From Streptomyces reniochalinae (GTDB lineage: Bacteria; Actinomycetota; Actinomycetes; Streptomycetales; Streptomycetaceae): DNA of 64,000 nt. Positions 34,676 through 42,745 of this stretch are shown here, one piece after another. The first letter of the stretch is position 1. Every line of letters begins with the position of its first letter. The stretch spans positions 62,001 to 126,000 of the forward strand of contig NZ_QOIM01000025.1 in the NCBI RefSeq assembly GCF_003323735.1. The letters run 5' to 3'. The position numbers and the translations under genes are program-made. The notes under the pieces are model-generated. The model worked only from the letters and a program-made list of their open reading frames with translations. It was not told the origin of the DNA and ran no database searches.

Positions 34676-35661
34676 AGGCCGCTCTCGTCGAGTCCGTGGG
34701 GAAGGTCTCCCTGACGGAGGTTCCCGACCCCACGCCAGGGCCCCGCGAGGTGGTGGTGAAGGTGGCCGCGTGCGGGCTGTGCGGCACGGACCTGCACATC
34801 CTCCAGGGGGAGTTCGCCCCGACCCTGCCCGTGATCCCCGGACACGAGTTCGCTGGGGAGGTGGTGGCGCTCGGCAGCGAGGTGACCGAGCTGTCCGAGG
34901 GCGCCCGGGTGGCCGTCGACCCCTCCCTGTACTGCTACGAGTGCCGCTACTGCCGCACAGGGCACAACAACCTGTGCGAGCGCTGGGCGGCGATCGGGGT
35001 GAGCCGCGCGGGCGGCGCCGCCGAGTACGCCGTGGCGCCGGTGGCCAACTGCGTGCCGTTGCCCGAGCACGTGCGCACCCAGGACGCGGCCCTGATCGAG
35101 CCGCTGTCGTGCGCGGTGCGCGGCTACGACGTGCTGAAGAGCCAGCTGGGCTCCCACGTGCTGATCTACGGCTCGGGCACGATGGGGCTGATGATGCTGG
35201 AGCTGGCCAAGCGCACCGGGGCGGCCAGTGTGGAGGTGCTCGACCTCAACCCCGAACGCCTGGAGACGGCGCGCTCCCTCGGGTGCAGCGGCGCCGCGGC
35301 CACCGCCGAGGAACTCGACCGGCCCCGCGGCTGGGATTTGGTGGTGGACGCCACGGGTAACGCGGCCGCCATCCAGGACGGTCTCGGCCGCGTGGCCAAG
35401 GCGGGCACCTTCCTCCAGTTCGGGGTCGCCGACTACGCGACGCGGGCCACCATCGACCCGTACCGCATCTACAACCAGGAGATCACCATCACCGGATCGA
35501 TGGCGGTGCTGCACAGCTACGAGCGGGCGGCCGAACTGTTCGCCGGCGGCATCCTCGACCCGGAGGTGTTCATCTCGGACCGGCTCCCGCTGGCCTCCTA
35601 CCCCGAGGCGCTGGACCGGTTCGCGGAGGGCAAGGGCCGCAAGATCGTCGTGGTGCCCTGA
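34672..35661 (+). CDS. Zinc-dependent alcohol/polyol dehydrogenase
   Basis: A 329-residue medium-chain dehydrogenase. Catalytic zinc site: CGLCGTDLH and PGHEFAGEV; structural zinc Cys cluster CYECRYCRTGHNNLC; NAD-binding GSGTMG. ATG 34672 overlaps the permease stop and has an AGGAG site. Close pattern to sorbitol/arabitol/threonine-type dehydrogenases. As last gene of a polyol uptake operon it should oxidise the imported polyol to a ketose. Exact polyol unknown. Confidence 0.92.
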   Translation: MKAALVESVGKVSLTEVPDPTPGPREVVVKVAACGLCGTDLHILQGEFAPTLPVIPGHEFAGEVVALGSEVTELSEGARVAVDPSLYCYECRYCRTGHNNLCERWAAIGVSRAGGAAEYAVAPVANCVPLPEHVRTQDAALIEPLSCAVRGYDVLKSQLGSHVLIYGSGTMGLMMLELAKRTGAASVEVLDLNPERLETARSLGCSGAAATAEELDRPRGWDLVVDATGNAAAIQDGLGRVAKAGTFLQFGVADYATRATIDPYRIYNQEITITGSMAVLHSYERAAELFAGGILDPEVFISDRLPLASYPEALDRFAEGKGRKIVVVP

Positions 35662-35771
35662 CCTCCCCGCCCCGGGGCGTCCCCTCTCCCCCCGGCGCCC
35701 CGGGGCGCGCCGCCGGGCCGGTGGCCCGGCACCGGCGGCGCGCTGCTGGATCGGGGCCCCGTGTGTCCGGC

Positions 35772-35828
35772 CTAGGTCGTGTCTTCAAAGTCCCGCCTGC
35801 CTGGCGGGACTTTGAAGACACTCCCTAG
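35772..35828. repeat. Long palindrome resembling joined IS ends; possible terminator
   Basis: A perfect 19-bp inverted repeat (35779-35797 and 35803-35821; outer part GTGTCTTCAAAGTCCCG) with a 5-base loop, extended after a 2-base interruption on each side by CTAGG/CCTAG. It is less GC-rich than its surroundings. The arms look like the terminal inverted repeats of an insertion sequence, flanked by CTAG. It lies between the convergent dehydrogenase and hydrolase genes; the outer right arm includes the hydrolase TAG stop. It may serve as a bidirectional terminator. Confidence 0.7.
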
Positions 35829-37858
35829 AGGCAGTCCCTGGGCACGGTCTCGTTCCAGGTGCGGGAGAAGACCCGGTCCCCCGACACGTACGCGTCCAGC
35901 GTCGCGTGCACGTGGAAGTCCCGCTCGGTGCAGGTCAGTACGGTACGGGTGACCGCCTTGGCCTCCCACCCCTCGCGCCGGAAGGTCATCGTCCAGGCGG
36001 ACTCGCCGCCGACGGAGGTGAAGTCGTCGGCCACCGCCGTGTACCGCTCGTAGGCGCGCCGGCCGACGTCCAGCCCGATGTGGTCCAGGTGCTCGAAGCC
36101 GCGGTCCTTCACGATCTCCAGCTCGTGGTGGTAGTCGATCAGATCGCGCTTGACGTCCCAGCGCTCCTCCGGCGGGGTGAGCGTCGTGGTCGTCAGCGGC
36201 TCGGCACCCTCGGCCTCGCCGAACAGGCCGCGCGGGGCCTCCCCGTCGGCGCGGGGGCTGCGTACCGGCAGTGTGAGGCTGCTGGAGTTCTGATGGACGC
36301 TCAGCAGCACGGGGCGCGGCGGCGGCCAGGCCAGCGGCCAGTACGAGGTCGACAGCGACAACCGGATGCGGTGCCCCGGGGGAAACGCCTGCGCGACCCC
36401 GTTGAGCCGCACGGTGGCGCGGCAGCGCGCCCCGGGCTCCACCGGCTCAGGCGTGCCGGTGCCCTCGCGGTGGCTGAGGTTGAGCACGCCGTAGGTGACG
36501 CGGGTGGCGCTGCCGTCGGGGGCGACGTCGGACAGCCGCGCCGCCACCTGAGCGACCGGCTCACTGGCCGTCAGGTCCAGCTCCACGCCGGGCGAGCCGA
36601 GGATCTCCACGCGCTCGGTCAGCGGGTCCGTCTCGAAGACCAGTGACCCCCCGTCCTCCTCCCGCTGGTCGTAGGGCAGGTCGGGTGGCGCGTTGTACGA
36701 CGCCCACTTGCCGGCGAACTGGCCGACCGACAGCGGGGAGCGCACCGTCAGCGGCTCGCCGGGTCCGCCCTCGGCGGCCGGTTCTCCCGGCGGGCGGATG
36801 CGGTACTGCGTCAGCGGGTGGACGACCTCGTCGATCTGCGGCGAGGGCCACTCGGGCTCGACCACCCACCTGCCGGGCCGCTCCTCGTACGCGGTGGAGG
36901 GCGGCACGCTGTCCTGCATCCAGGCGCTGAGCACGGGTCCTTCCATGACGCCGTTGTCGGCGCCCTTGAGCCAGTGGTCCCACCAGCGGACCACCTCCTG
37001 GAGGTAGCCGATGGCCGGGCCCGGCTCGCCCAGGTGCGGGAACTTGTGCGACCAGGGGCCGATCAGTCCGCGGCGCGGCACGTCCAGGTGGGCGAGCAGG
37101 CGGGTGACGGCGTTGGAGTAGCCGTCGGCCCAGCCGCTGGAGGCCAGCACGGGGCAGCGCACCGCCCGGTAGTCCTCGCAGACGGAGGCGTGCCGCCAGT
37201 AGTCGTCGCGCCGCTGGTGGCGCAGCCACTCCAGCACCCACGGTTCGGTGCCCTCCAGCCGTTCGCGCCACATCTCGCGCCAGCGGTCGCCGACCACGGC
37301 CGGGTCGGGCGGGCAGGTGGCGTAGGCGAACATGGTGCCCGCCTCGGCCAGGTTGTCCGACAGCAGTGCGCCGCCCATGTAGTGCATGTCGTCGGCGTAC
37401 CGGTCGTCGGTGAAGGAGGCGATGACGATCGCCCGCAGGCTCTCCGGCTGCCGTGCGGCGACCTGGAGGGCGGCGAAGGCGCCCCAGGAGATCCCCATCA
37501 TTCCCGTGTTGCCGTCGCACCAGGGCTGTTCGGTGAGCCACTCCAGGACGTCGAGTGCGTCCTGCTGCTCCTGCTCCAGGTACTCGTCCTCCAGCACCCC
37601 GTCCGAGTCGCCGGTGCCGCGCAGGTCGACGCGGACGCAGACGTAGCCGTGCCCGGCGAGGTAGGGGTGGTGGATCGAGTCCCGAACGGCCGTCAGGTCG
37701 CGCTGGCGGTAGGGGATGTACTCCAGCACGGCGGGCAGGGGTTCCTGGTCCGTGCAGACGGGGCGCCAGATGCGGGCGGAGAGCCGGGTGCCGTCCGGGA
37801 GCGGCACGCTGGTGGTCTCCTCCTTCGTCTCGTAGGGCAGGTTGTGCACGGTGCGCAT
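35825..37858 (-). CDS. CocE/NonD family hydrolase (X-Pro dipeptidyl-peptidase-like)
   Basis: A 677-residue alpha/beta hydrolase. Domain 1 includes YIPYRQRDLTAVRDS, RVDLRGTGDSDG, the nucleophile elbow GISWGAF with catalytic Ser, and WSHKFPH with the probable catalytic His. A C-terminal jelly-roll typical of CocE/NonD follows (VELDLTASEPVAQVAARLSD, GHRIRLSLSTSYWP). Members cleave esters, amides or X-Pro peptides. No signal peptide. Reading order on the minus strand is ATP-grasp gene, then this one, 137 bases apart, so an operon that first forms and then cleaves or processes an amide or ester is plausible. Confidence 0.88.
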   Translation of the reverse strand: MRTVHNLPYETKEETTSVPLPDGTRLSARIWRPVCTDQEPLPAVLEYIPYRQRDLTAVRDSIHHPYLAGHGYVCVRVDLRGTGDSDGVLEDEYLEQEQQDALDVLEWLTEQPWCDGNTGMMGISWGAFAALQVAARQPESLRAIVIASFTDDRYADDMHYMGGALLSDNLAEAGTMFAYATCPPDPAVVGDRWREMWRERLEGTEPWVLEWLRHQRRDDYWRHASVCEDYRAVRCPVLASSGWADGYSNAVTRLLAHLDVPRRGLIGPWSHKFPHLGEPGPAIGYLQEVVRWWDHWLKGADNGVMEGPVLSAWMQDSVPPSTAYEERPGRWVVEPEWPSPQIDEVVHPLTQYRIRPPGEPAAEGGPGEPLTVRSPLSVGQFAGKWASYNAPPDLPYDQREEDGGSLVFETDPLTERVEILGSPGVELDLTASEPVAQVAARLSDVAPDGSATRVTYGVLNLSHREGTGTPEPVEPGARCRATVRLNGVAQAFPPGHRIRLSLSTSYWPLAWPPPRPVLLSVHQNSSSLTLPVRSPRADGEAPRGLFGEAEGAEPLTTTTLTPPEERWDVKRDLIDYHHELEIVKDRGFEHLDHIGLDVGRRAYERYTAVADDFTSVGGESAWTMTFRREGWEAKAVTRTVLTCTERDFHVHATLDAYVSGDRVFSRTWNETVPRDCL

Positions 37859-37995
37859 GGGCGCGGTCCGCCTCCTTCCCGTGGTGCGGTCGGCCGGATC
37901 GGTGGCCTCCGGCTGCCGGGCGCGCGGGCAGCCGGCGGCCGGACGCGCGGGCGCCTTTCTGTGCCGGTGCGCCGCCGCCTCCGGCCGGCTGGTCG

Positions 37996-39420
37996 TCACG
38001 CCCGTGGCGCCGCGCGGGTCTCGCTGCCGGGCGGTGTGCCGTGCAGGCCGAGGGCCGCGATGGCGCGGTCGTACTTCTCGCGCAGTTCGTCGTCGTCCGC
38101 TCCCGCGGTGAAGACGTGGGCGAGTTCGTAGCTGTAGCTGTCCTGCTGGGACAGGTTCGCCAGGTGTTGTCCCTGTTCGGGGACGACGTCGATGACGGTC
38201 CCTGGGATCTCCTCCTGCACCCGGGCGATCTCCCGCGCGGAGGGCACGCGGTGGGCCACGCCGTCGGTGAACCAGCGGTGGTACCACTTGGCGGCGCACT
38301 GGTACGGGCCCGCGCGGTGCGGGAGAGCCGGATCGCGGCCGAGGGCGAGGGCCACCATGCAGTGGTGGTTGGGCACCCCGTCGACGAAGTCGAACAGCTC
38401 GGCGTGCGACTGCGAGTGCCGCGGATTGATCTCCAGCAGCCTGATCGCGTCCGTGCCCGGGTCGTAGAAGAACTCGATGCTGAAGGTGGCCGCGTCCATG
38501 CCGATCTGCCGGATGACCCGCTCGGAGACTCCGGTCAGTCGCTCCTGGACCTGCGGCGGCAGGCTGCTGGGGTACTGGTGGCGCAGGAAGGACGAGGAGT
38601 CGGGGTAGGTGATGGAGTCCAGCACTCCGTAGACGGTGACGGCGCCCTGGTGGACGTATCCCTCGACGGCCACCTGGAGCCCGGTGAGCGTCTCCTCGGC
38701 CAGGCAGACCATGCCGCCCACTCCGGCCATCTCCTCGGGCAGCTCGATCTGGTCGAGGACGTACTCGAACGGCCTGCCGACCCGGGCGATGCCCTCCCTG
38801 ATCTTCGCGACGGCCTCGCGGAACTCCTCGATGTTCTCGACCCCGTAGGCCAGCTCCGAGGAGTAGGCCAGGGCCGGCTTGACCCACATGGGGAAGCGGA
38901 CACCCTCGGGTGGCTCGGGCTCGGCCGCCTCCATGTCGACCCGGCCGAAGCGGGGTATCTCGTCGATGGCCTTCTGCTGCTCCAGCCTGCTCCAGTACTT
39001 GTGTTCGCACTTGACCACCGACTCCAGCCCTGTGCTGCGGGTGCCGTACCGCTCGGCCAGCAGCGGGATCATGGTGGAGACGGGGAAGTCCCAGTAGCCG
39101 ACGACGGCGTCGACGCTCCCGTCGAAGGAGTCGAGGACGCCGCGGGCCCGCTCCAGCAGGCCGGGCACGGAGACCTCGTCCTCCTGGAGTTCCTCGGGGC
39201 TCAGCAGCGGGTGGAAGCGGCAGTGTTCCGCTCCCGGGACCGCCTCGAGCGTAGTGCGGTTGGTCTCGTCCATACCGAGCACGAAGACGTTCACGACGTC
39301 CGCTGCCGGCTCACGCCGGACCGGCCGCGCGGGAGCGGCCGTCCGCTGCTGTGGGGCCGTCTCGTGCTCGACCTGGCCACGCGTGATGTTCCTGGCTGGG
39401 GGCACGGGTTCTCTCCACAT
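37996..39420 (-). CDS. ATP-grasp ligase of unknown substrate
   Basis: A 474-residue protein with the ATP-grasp fold: GYWDFPVSTMIPLLAE pre-ATP segment, KYWSRLEQQKA helix, MWVKPALAYSSELAYG with ATP Lys, and the Mg site LLEINPRHSQSH. Such enzymes activate a carboxylate as acyl phosphate and join it to an amine, thiol or other nucleophile. It is not one of the common biosynthetic ATP-grasp enzymes by its motifs. An in-frame GTG at 39423 precedes ATG 39420; neither has a strong ribosome binding site. The CocE-type hydrolase gene follows. Product unknown. Confidence 0.82.
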   Translation of the reverse strand: MWREPVPPARNITRGQVEHETAPQQRTAAPARPVRREPAADVVNVFVLGMDETNRTTLEAVPGAEHCRFHPLLSPEELQEDEVSVPGLLERARGVLDSFDGSVDAVVGYWDFPVSTMIPLLAERYGTRSTGLESVVKCEHKYWSRLEQQKAIDEIPRFGRVDMEAAEPEPPEGVRFPMWVKPALAYSSELAYGVENIEEFREAVAKIREGIARVGRPFEYVLDQIELPEEMAGVGGMVCLAEETLTGLQVAVEGYVHQGAVTVYGVLDSITYPDSSSFLRHQYPSSLPPQVQERLTGVSERVIRQIGMDAATFSIEFFYDPGTDAIRLLEINPRHSQSHAELFDFVDGVPNHHCMVALALGRDPALPHRAGPYQCAAKWYHRWFTDGVAHRVPSAREIARVQEEIPGTVIDVVPEQGQHLANLSQQDSYSYELAHVFTAGADDDELREKYDRAIAALGLHGTPPGSETRAAPRA

Positions 39421-39584
39421 CACTGTTCCGGTAGCACCCCGGGTCGCCCGGGGGCCGTGGGGGCCGCTGGCCCGACCCCGACGGCCCGGGGCGGGTTGCC
39501 CGGCGGCGGAGGGAGAAACCTGCCGTACTTGGAGCGAGAACTCAGCCGTGCGGGGAGGGGCCGGGAAGTTCTCGGGCTCCCGGG

Positions 39585-39953
39585 TCAGCGCCGCTCGGGC
39601 ACCGTGGCGAGGAGGGCTTCGGCGCAGTCCTCGACGAGGGACTCGGCGTAGCCGGGAAGGGCGCCGCTTCCGCGCTGGTGACGGCGCACGACGGAGAGCG
39701 GGAGGTCGATCAGGGCGAGGGCGAGGCGCTCGGTGGCCTCCGCACCGTGGGCGCCGAGCCGCTCGGCGAGCGCGCCGACCGCGGCGGACGCCACCACGCG
39801 GACGCGGGCCGTGGTGGAGGCCACAGTCCGGACACGATGCTGGTCGACGCCACAGTCCGGACGCGGATCCCGAGGGGCGCTACAGCTCAGGCGCGGATTC
39901 CGACAGCCGTCACAGCTCGGACGCGCCCCAGTCCACCACCTCCACCGGGTCAC
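39585..39953 (-). pseudogene. TetR-like C-terminal remnant
   Basis: The last 80 or so codons (ASAAVGALAERLGAHGAEAT, RLALALIDLPLSVVRRHQRG, ESLVEDCAEALLAT) resemble the helical end of TetR-type regulators, but the DNA-binding domain is missing. The 5' part is built of short decayed repeats (GCCACAGTCCGGAC at about 39829 and 39850). It overlaps the end of the MOSC gene by 44 bases. I read it as a truncated pseudogene; a small intact protein is less likely. Confidence 0.4.
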
Positions 39954-40746
39954 CGACCGCGAGCCTTCCGGGGCGCAGCACCGCGAACTTGGCGCCGAAC
40001 GCGACGCCGCCCTCGGACGCGCGGCGGTAGGTGGCGAGGGTGCGCAGCGGCTCGGGGCCGCGCTTGGCCGCCGAGTCCTGTGCGATGAGGGTGACGGCGC
40101 AGCGGATGGCCAGCTTCGCGTAGCCGAGTTCGGCTCCGCCGATCCGCAGCCGCCGCGCTCTGTCCTCGGCGTGCGGCTCCTCGTCCCAGTCGTCGACCAC
40201 GATGTTGGGGCGGAAGCGGGACATCGGCAGCGGTTCGGCGCCCCGGTCGGCGAGCCGCTTGTTGAGGTGGTCCAGGCTCGCGCGGGAGACGAGGTGGACG
40301 GCGCAGCTGTCCGCGTACCGCGAGGTGCCGGGCGTCAGCCCGTCGGTGACCCTGCCGTTCTCCGGCGGCACCCGTACCAGCCTGCCGGGCGAGCCGAGGA
40401 CCTGGGCGAGCCAGTCGGCCGCCTCCTCGCCCTGGTCGATGCCGCGCAGCGGCCGCCCGAGCACGTCCACCTCCCGGCGCGGCCCGGCCAGGTCGACCTC
40501 GACGTGCAGAGCCTCGGCTCCCGGCGCCCGCAGCGTCAGCCGCTCCCCCGCCGGCGTGCGGGCCACCTCGGGGGTGATGAGGGCCAGTGCGGGGTCACGG
40601 CGCTGGGTGCGGCCCACCCCTTCCGGCGTGGTGACCAGGAAAGCGCGGTCGTCGGCGATGCCGGCGGGTTCGAGGACGGCCTCCCGCAGCGGGACGGCCG
40701 CGCACCCTTTGACGGGGTAGTGGACCAGCTCGACGACCTCGGCCAT
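39910..40746 (-). CDS. MOSC domain protein (YcbX/mARC-like)
   Basis: A 278-residue molybdenum-cofactor-sulfurase-C-terminal (MOSC) protein with the N-terminal beta-barrel: VVELVHYPVKGCAAVPLREA, GRTQRRDPALALITPEV, SRFRPNIVVD and the metal/sulfur-ligand region KLAIRCAVTLIAQDSA with conserved Cys, then LRTLATYRR. Members bind Mo-cofactor and reduce N-hydroxylated compounds (YcbX/mARC knowledge). A reductase partner is not adjacent. Monocistronic. Confidence 0.9.
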   Translation of the reverse strand: MAEVVELVHYPVKGCAAVPLREAVLEPAGIADDRAFLVTTPEGVGRTQRRDPALALITPEVARTPAGERLTLRAPGAEALHVEVDLAGPRREVDVLGRPLRGIDQGEEAADWLAQVLGSPGRLVRVPPENGRVTDGLTPGTSRYADSCAVHLVSRASLDHLNKRLADRGAEPLPMSRFRPNIVVDDWDEEPHAEDRARRLRIGGAELGYAKLAIRCAVTLIAQDSAAKRGPEPLRTLATYRRASEGGVAFGAKFAVLRPGRLAVGDPVEVVDWGASEL

Positions 40747-40926
40747 GCGATGTCCCTTTCAGTGCGGGTGCGGCGGCGCGGTGTCCACGGGCCGCAGGGG
40801 CGGGGCCGGTTCGCCGGCGCGTGCGGTACCTCGTGGGACTCTAGTCAGCTTCCGCGCGGCGAGGAGAGTGGTCCTCCTCACCCTGCCCGCCGTGTGAGCG
40901 GCCGCACACGCGCCGCCCGTCGCCCG

Positions 40927-40971
40927 CGCACCTCCCGAGCGGGACGGCTCCCGCACCTCCCGAGCGGGACG
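40927..40971. repeat. 20-bp direct repeat upstream of thiI
   Basis: CGCACCTCCCGAGCGGGACG occurs at 40927-40946 and again at 40952-40971 (25-bp period). Each copy contains a small inverted repeat (CTCCCGAGCGGGA). It ends 59 bases before the thiI start and may be a regulator site or simple sequence duplication. Confidence 0.5.
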
Positions 40972-41030
40972 AGGGAGCGGTGGGACATGGCGGGGAGGTC
41001 GCATAGCCTGTCGGGCAGGAGGGAAGTTCC

Positions 41031-42392
41031 GTGACGATCCATGGGCCCGGTCCCGCCCCCGAGGGACATCCGCACGACGACGCGGGCACGACCCGGACCA
41101 CGTCCGTGCCTCGGCGCGCGCCCGCCGGAGCAGCGGCGCACGCCTCCCCGGCGCCGGACGCCGACGCGGTGGAGTGCGTCCTGCTCAAGCACGGTGAGGT
41201 CTTTCTCCGCGGCCGCAACCGTGCACGCTTCGAGGAGCTGCTGCACGACAACCTGCGGCACGCGCTGCGCCGGCTGCCCGGCGCGACGTGGGTGGAGAAG
41301 GGCCGCAGCGTCACGATGGTGGGCGGCGAGCCGGGTCTCGACACGCTCGTGGAGAGCGTGCGCCGCGTGATCGGCTTCAATCTCGTGCAGCCGGCGGTGC
41401 GGGTGGGCAGCACCCTGGAGACCATCGGCGACCACGCCGTACGGGCGCTGCGCCGGGCCTGGCAGGAGCGGAGCGGCGGCCGCGGCCGGATCAGCTTCGC
41501 GGTGCGCGCCAAGCGGCGGGACAAGTCGTTTCCGCTCACGTCCTCGGCGCTCGCGGCGGCCATCGGCGAACGCGTGTGCCGTCAGACGGGGGCGCGGGTG
41601 GACCTCTCCTCCCCCGACGTGCAGCTGACCGTGGAGGTGGACCGGAAGGGCAGCTACCTGTCCTGGACGCGGCTGCGGGGGCAGGGCGGTCTGCCGGTGG
41701 GCTCCAGCGGCCGGGCGCTGGCCCTGCTGTCCGGGGGCTACGACTCCCCCGTCGCCGCCTACCGGGCCATGCGGCGCGGACTGGCCTGCGACTACGTCCA
41801 CTTCACCGGCGCGCCGTACACGGACGCCGCCTCGGTCTACAAGGCGTACGCGCTCGCGCGGGAACTCAACAGGTTCCAGCCGGGGCGCACCCTGTGGGTG
41901 GTACCGCTGGGCAAGGCGCAAAAGCAGCTGGCCGTCGCGGGCGCCGGACGGTTCCAGGTGGTGGCGCAGCGCCGGCTGATGGCGCGCACGGCGAGCGCGC
42001 TCGGCCAGCGGCTGGGCGCCGACGCGCTGGTGACGGGCGACAGCCTGGGGCAGGTGGCCAGCCAGACGGTGGCGAACCTGGCGGCCGTGGACGAGGCGGC
42101 CTCGCTGCCGCTGCTGCGTCCGCTGCTGGGCTGGGAGAAGCAGGAGATCATCGACGAGGCCCGCACTCTGGGCACCGCCGACGTCTCCGTGCTGCCCGAC
42201 GAGGACTGCTGCTCGCTGCTCGCCCCCCGCCAGGTCACCACGAGCGCGCGGGTGACGGACCTGCGGCGGGTGGAGCGCCGCCTGGAGCTGGACGAGCTGG
42301 TCGGGGAGCTCCTGGCGGGCGCCTGGCCGCTGGAGCCGGGCACCGGGTGCGCGGTACCCGGCACCGCTCTCCCGGGCCAGACCCGCGCGTGA
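41031..42392 (+). CDS. thiI: tRNA 4-thiouridine synthase ThiI-like
   Basis: A 453-residue protein starting at GTG 41031 after a strong AGGAGGGA. A hydrophilic 45-residue N-terminus is followed by the ferredoxin-like/THUMP region (CVLLKHGEVFLRGRNRARF, RISFAVRAKRRDKSFP), then the PP-loop AANH domain with LALLSGGYDSPVAAYRAM (ATP site) and DEDCCSLLAPR. ThiI adenylates tRNA uridine 8 for thiolation and also serves thiamine synthesis. There is no C-terminal rhodanese domain, as in other actinobacterial forms, so the sulfur donor is uncertain. Confidence 0.9.
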   Translation: MTIHGPGPAPEGHPHDDAGTTRTTSVPRRAPAGAAAHASPAPDADAVECVLLKHGEVFLRGRNRARFEELLHDNLRHALRRLPGATWVEKGRSVTMVGGEPGLDTLVESVRRVIGFNLVQPAVRVGSTLETIGDHAVRALRRAWQERSGGRGRISFAVRAKRRDKSFPLTSSALAAAIGERVCRQTGARVDLSSPDVQLTVEVDRKGSYLSWTRLRGQGGLPVGSSGRALALLSGGYDSPVAAYRAMRRGLACDYVHFTGAPYTDAASVYKAYALARELNRFQPGRTLWVVPLGKAQKQLAVAGAGRFQVVAQRRLMARTASALGQRLGADALVTGDSLGQVASQTVANLAAVDEAASLPLLRPLLGWEKQEIIDEARTLGTADVSVLPDEDCCSLLAPRQVTTSARVTDLRRVERRLELDELVGELLAGAWPLEPGTGCAVPGTALPGQTRA

Positions 42393-42745
42393 GCAGCCCC
42401 GTCCGCCCGGGCCGGAAGTGCGGGTGAACAGCCCAGGCCGCCCGGGCCGGAGCAGCCTGTCAGCAGCGCACGGACGCCACGAGGGCGGCTGTCCGCTCCC
42501 CGGCTGTCGTGCGCTTCCTCGGTTCCGAGGTGTAAAGGACCTCTTCGCCGGTCACTCGTGTCCGCATCCGGGCAGGTTCGGACCAGGAGCCCGCCGCGGT
42601 AGCGCCCCGGCGCCGACCTAGGCGGGGCCGGGCGCGCCCCTCCCGGGGCGCCGCGCCGCACACCCGTGCCGAGGGGGCCGACATGCCACGTACGGTGGCC
42701 CGCGAGAGCGTCCACCGTCGTCGCGTGCGAAGGAGCCCCGCGTCC
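42393..42745. other. 353-base gap between thiI and the enoyl-CoA hydratase-like gene
   Basis: No gene supported. Contains a repeated CCGCCCGGGCCGG block (about 42402-42453) and a short hairpin GCGCCCC/GGGGCGC at 42644-42661. The ribosome binding site AAGGAG of the next gene lies at 42730-42735. Confidence 0.4.

Noticed and set aside
35825..39010. 1061-codon minus-strand ORF joining the hydrolase with upstream sequence
   Set aside because: Only the part from ATG 37858 has hydrolase motifs; the upstream part is a frame-shadow of the ATP-grasp gene.
42393..42745. Possible small gene in the gap after thiI
   Set aside because: Open frames have no ribosome binding site and contain a repeated GC block; nothing supports coding.
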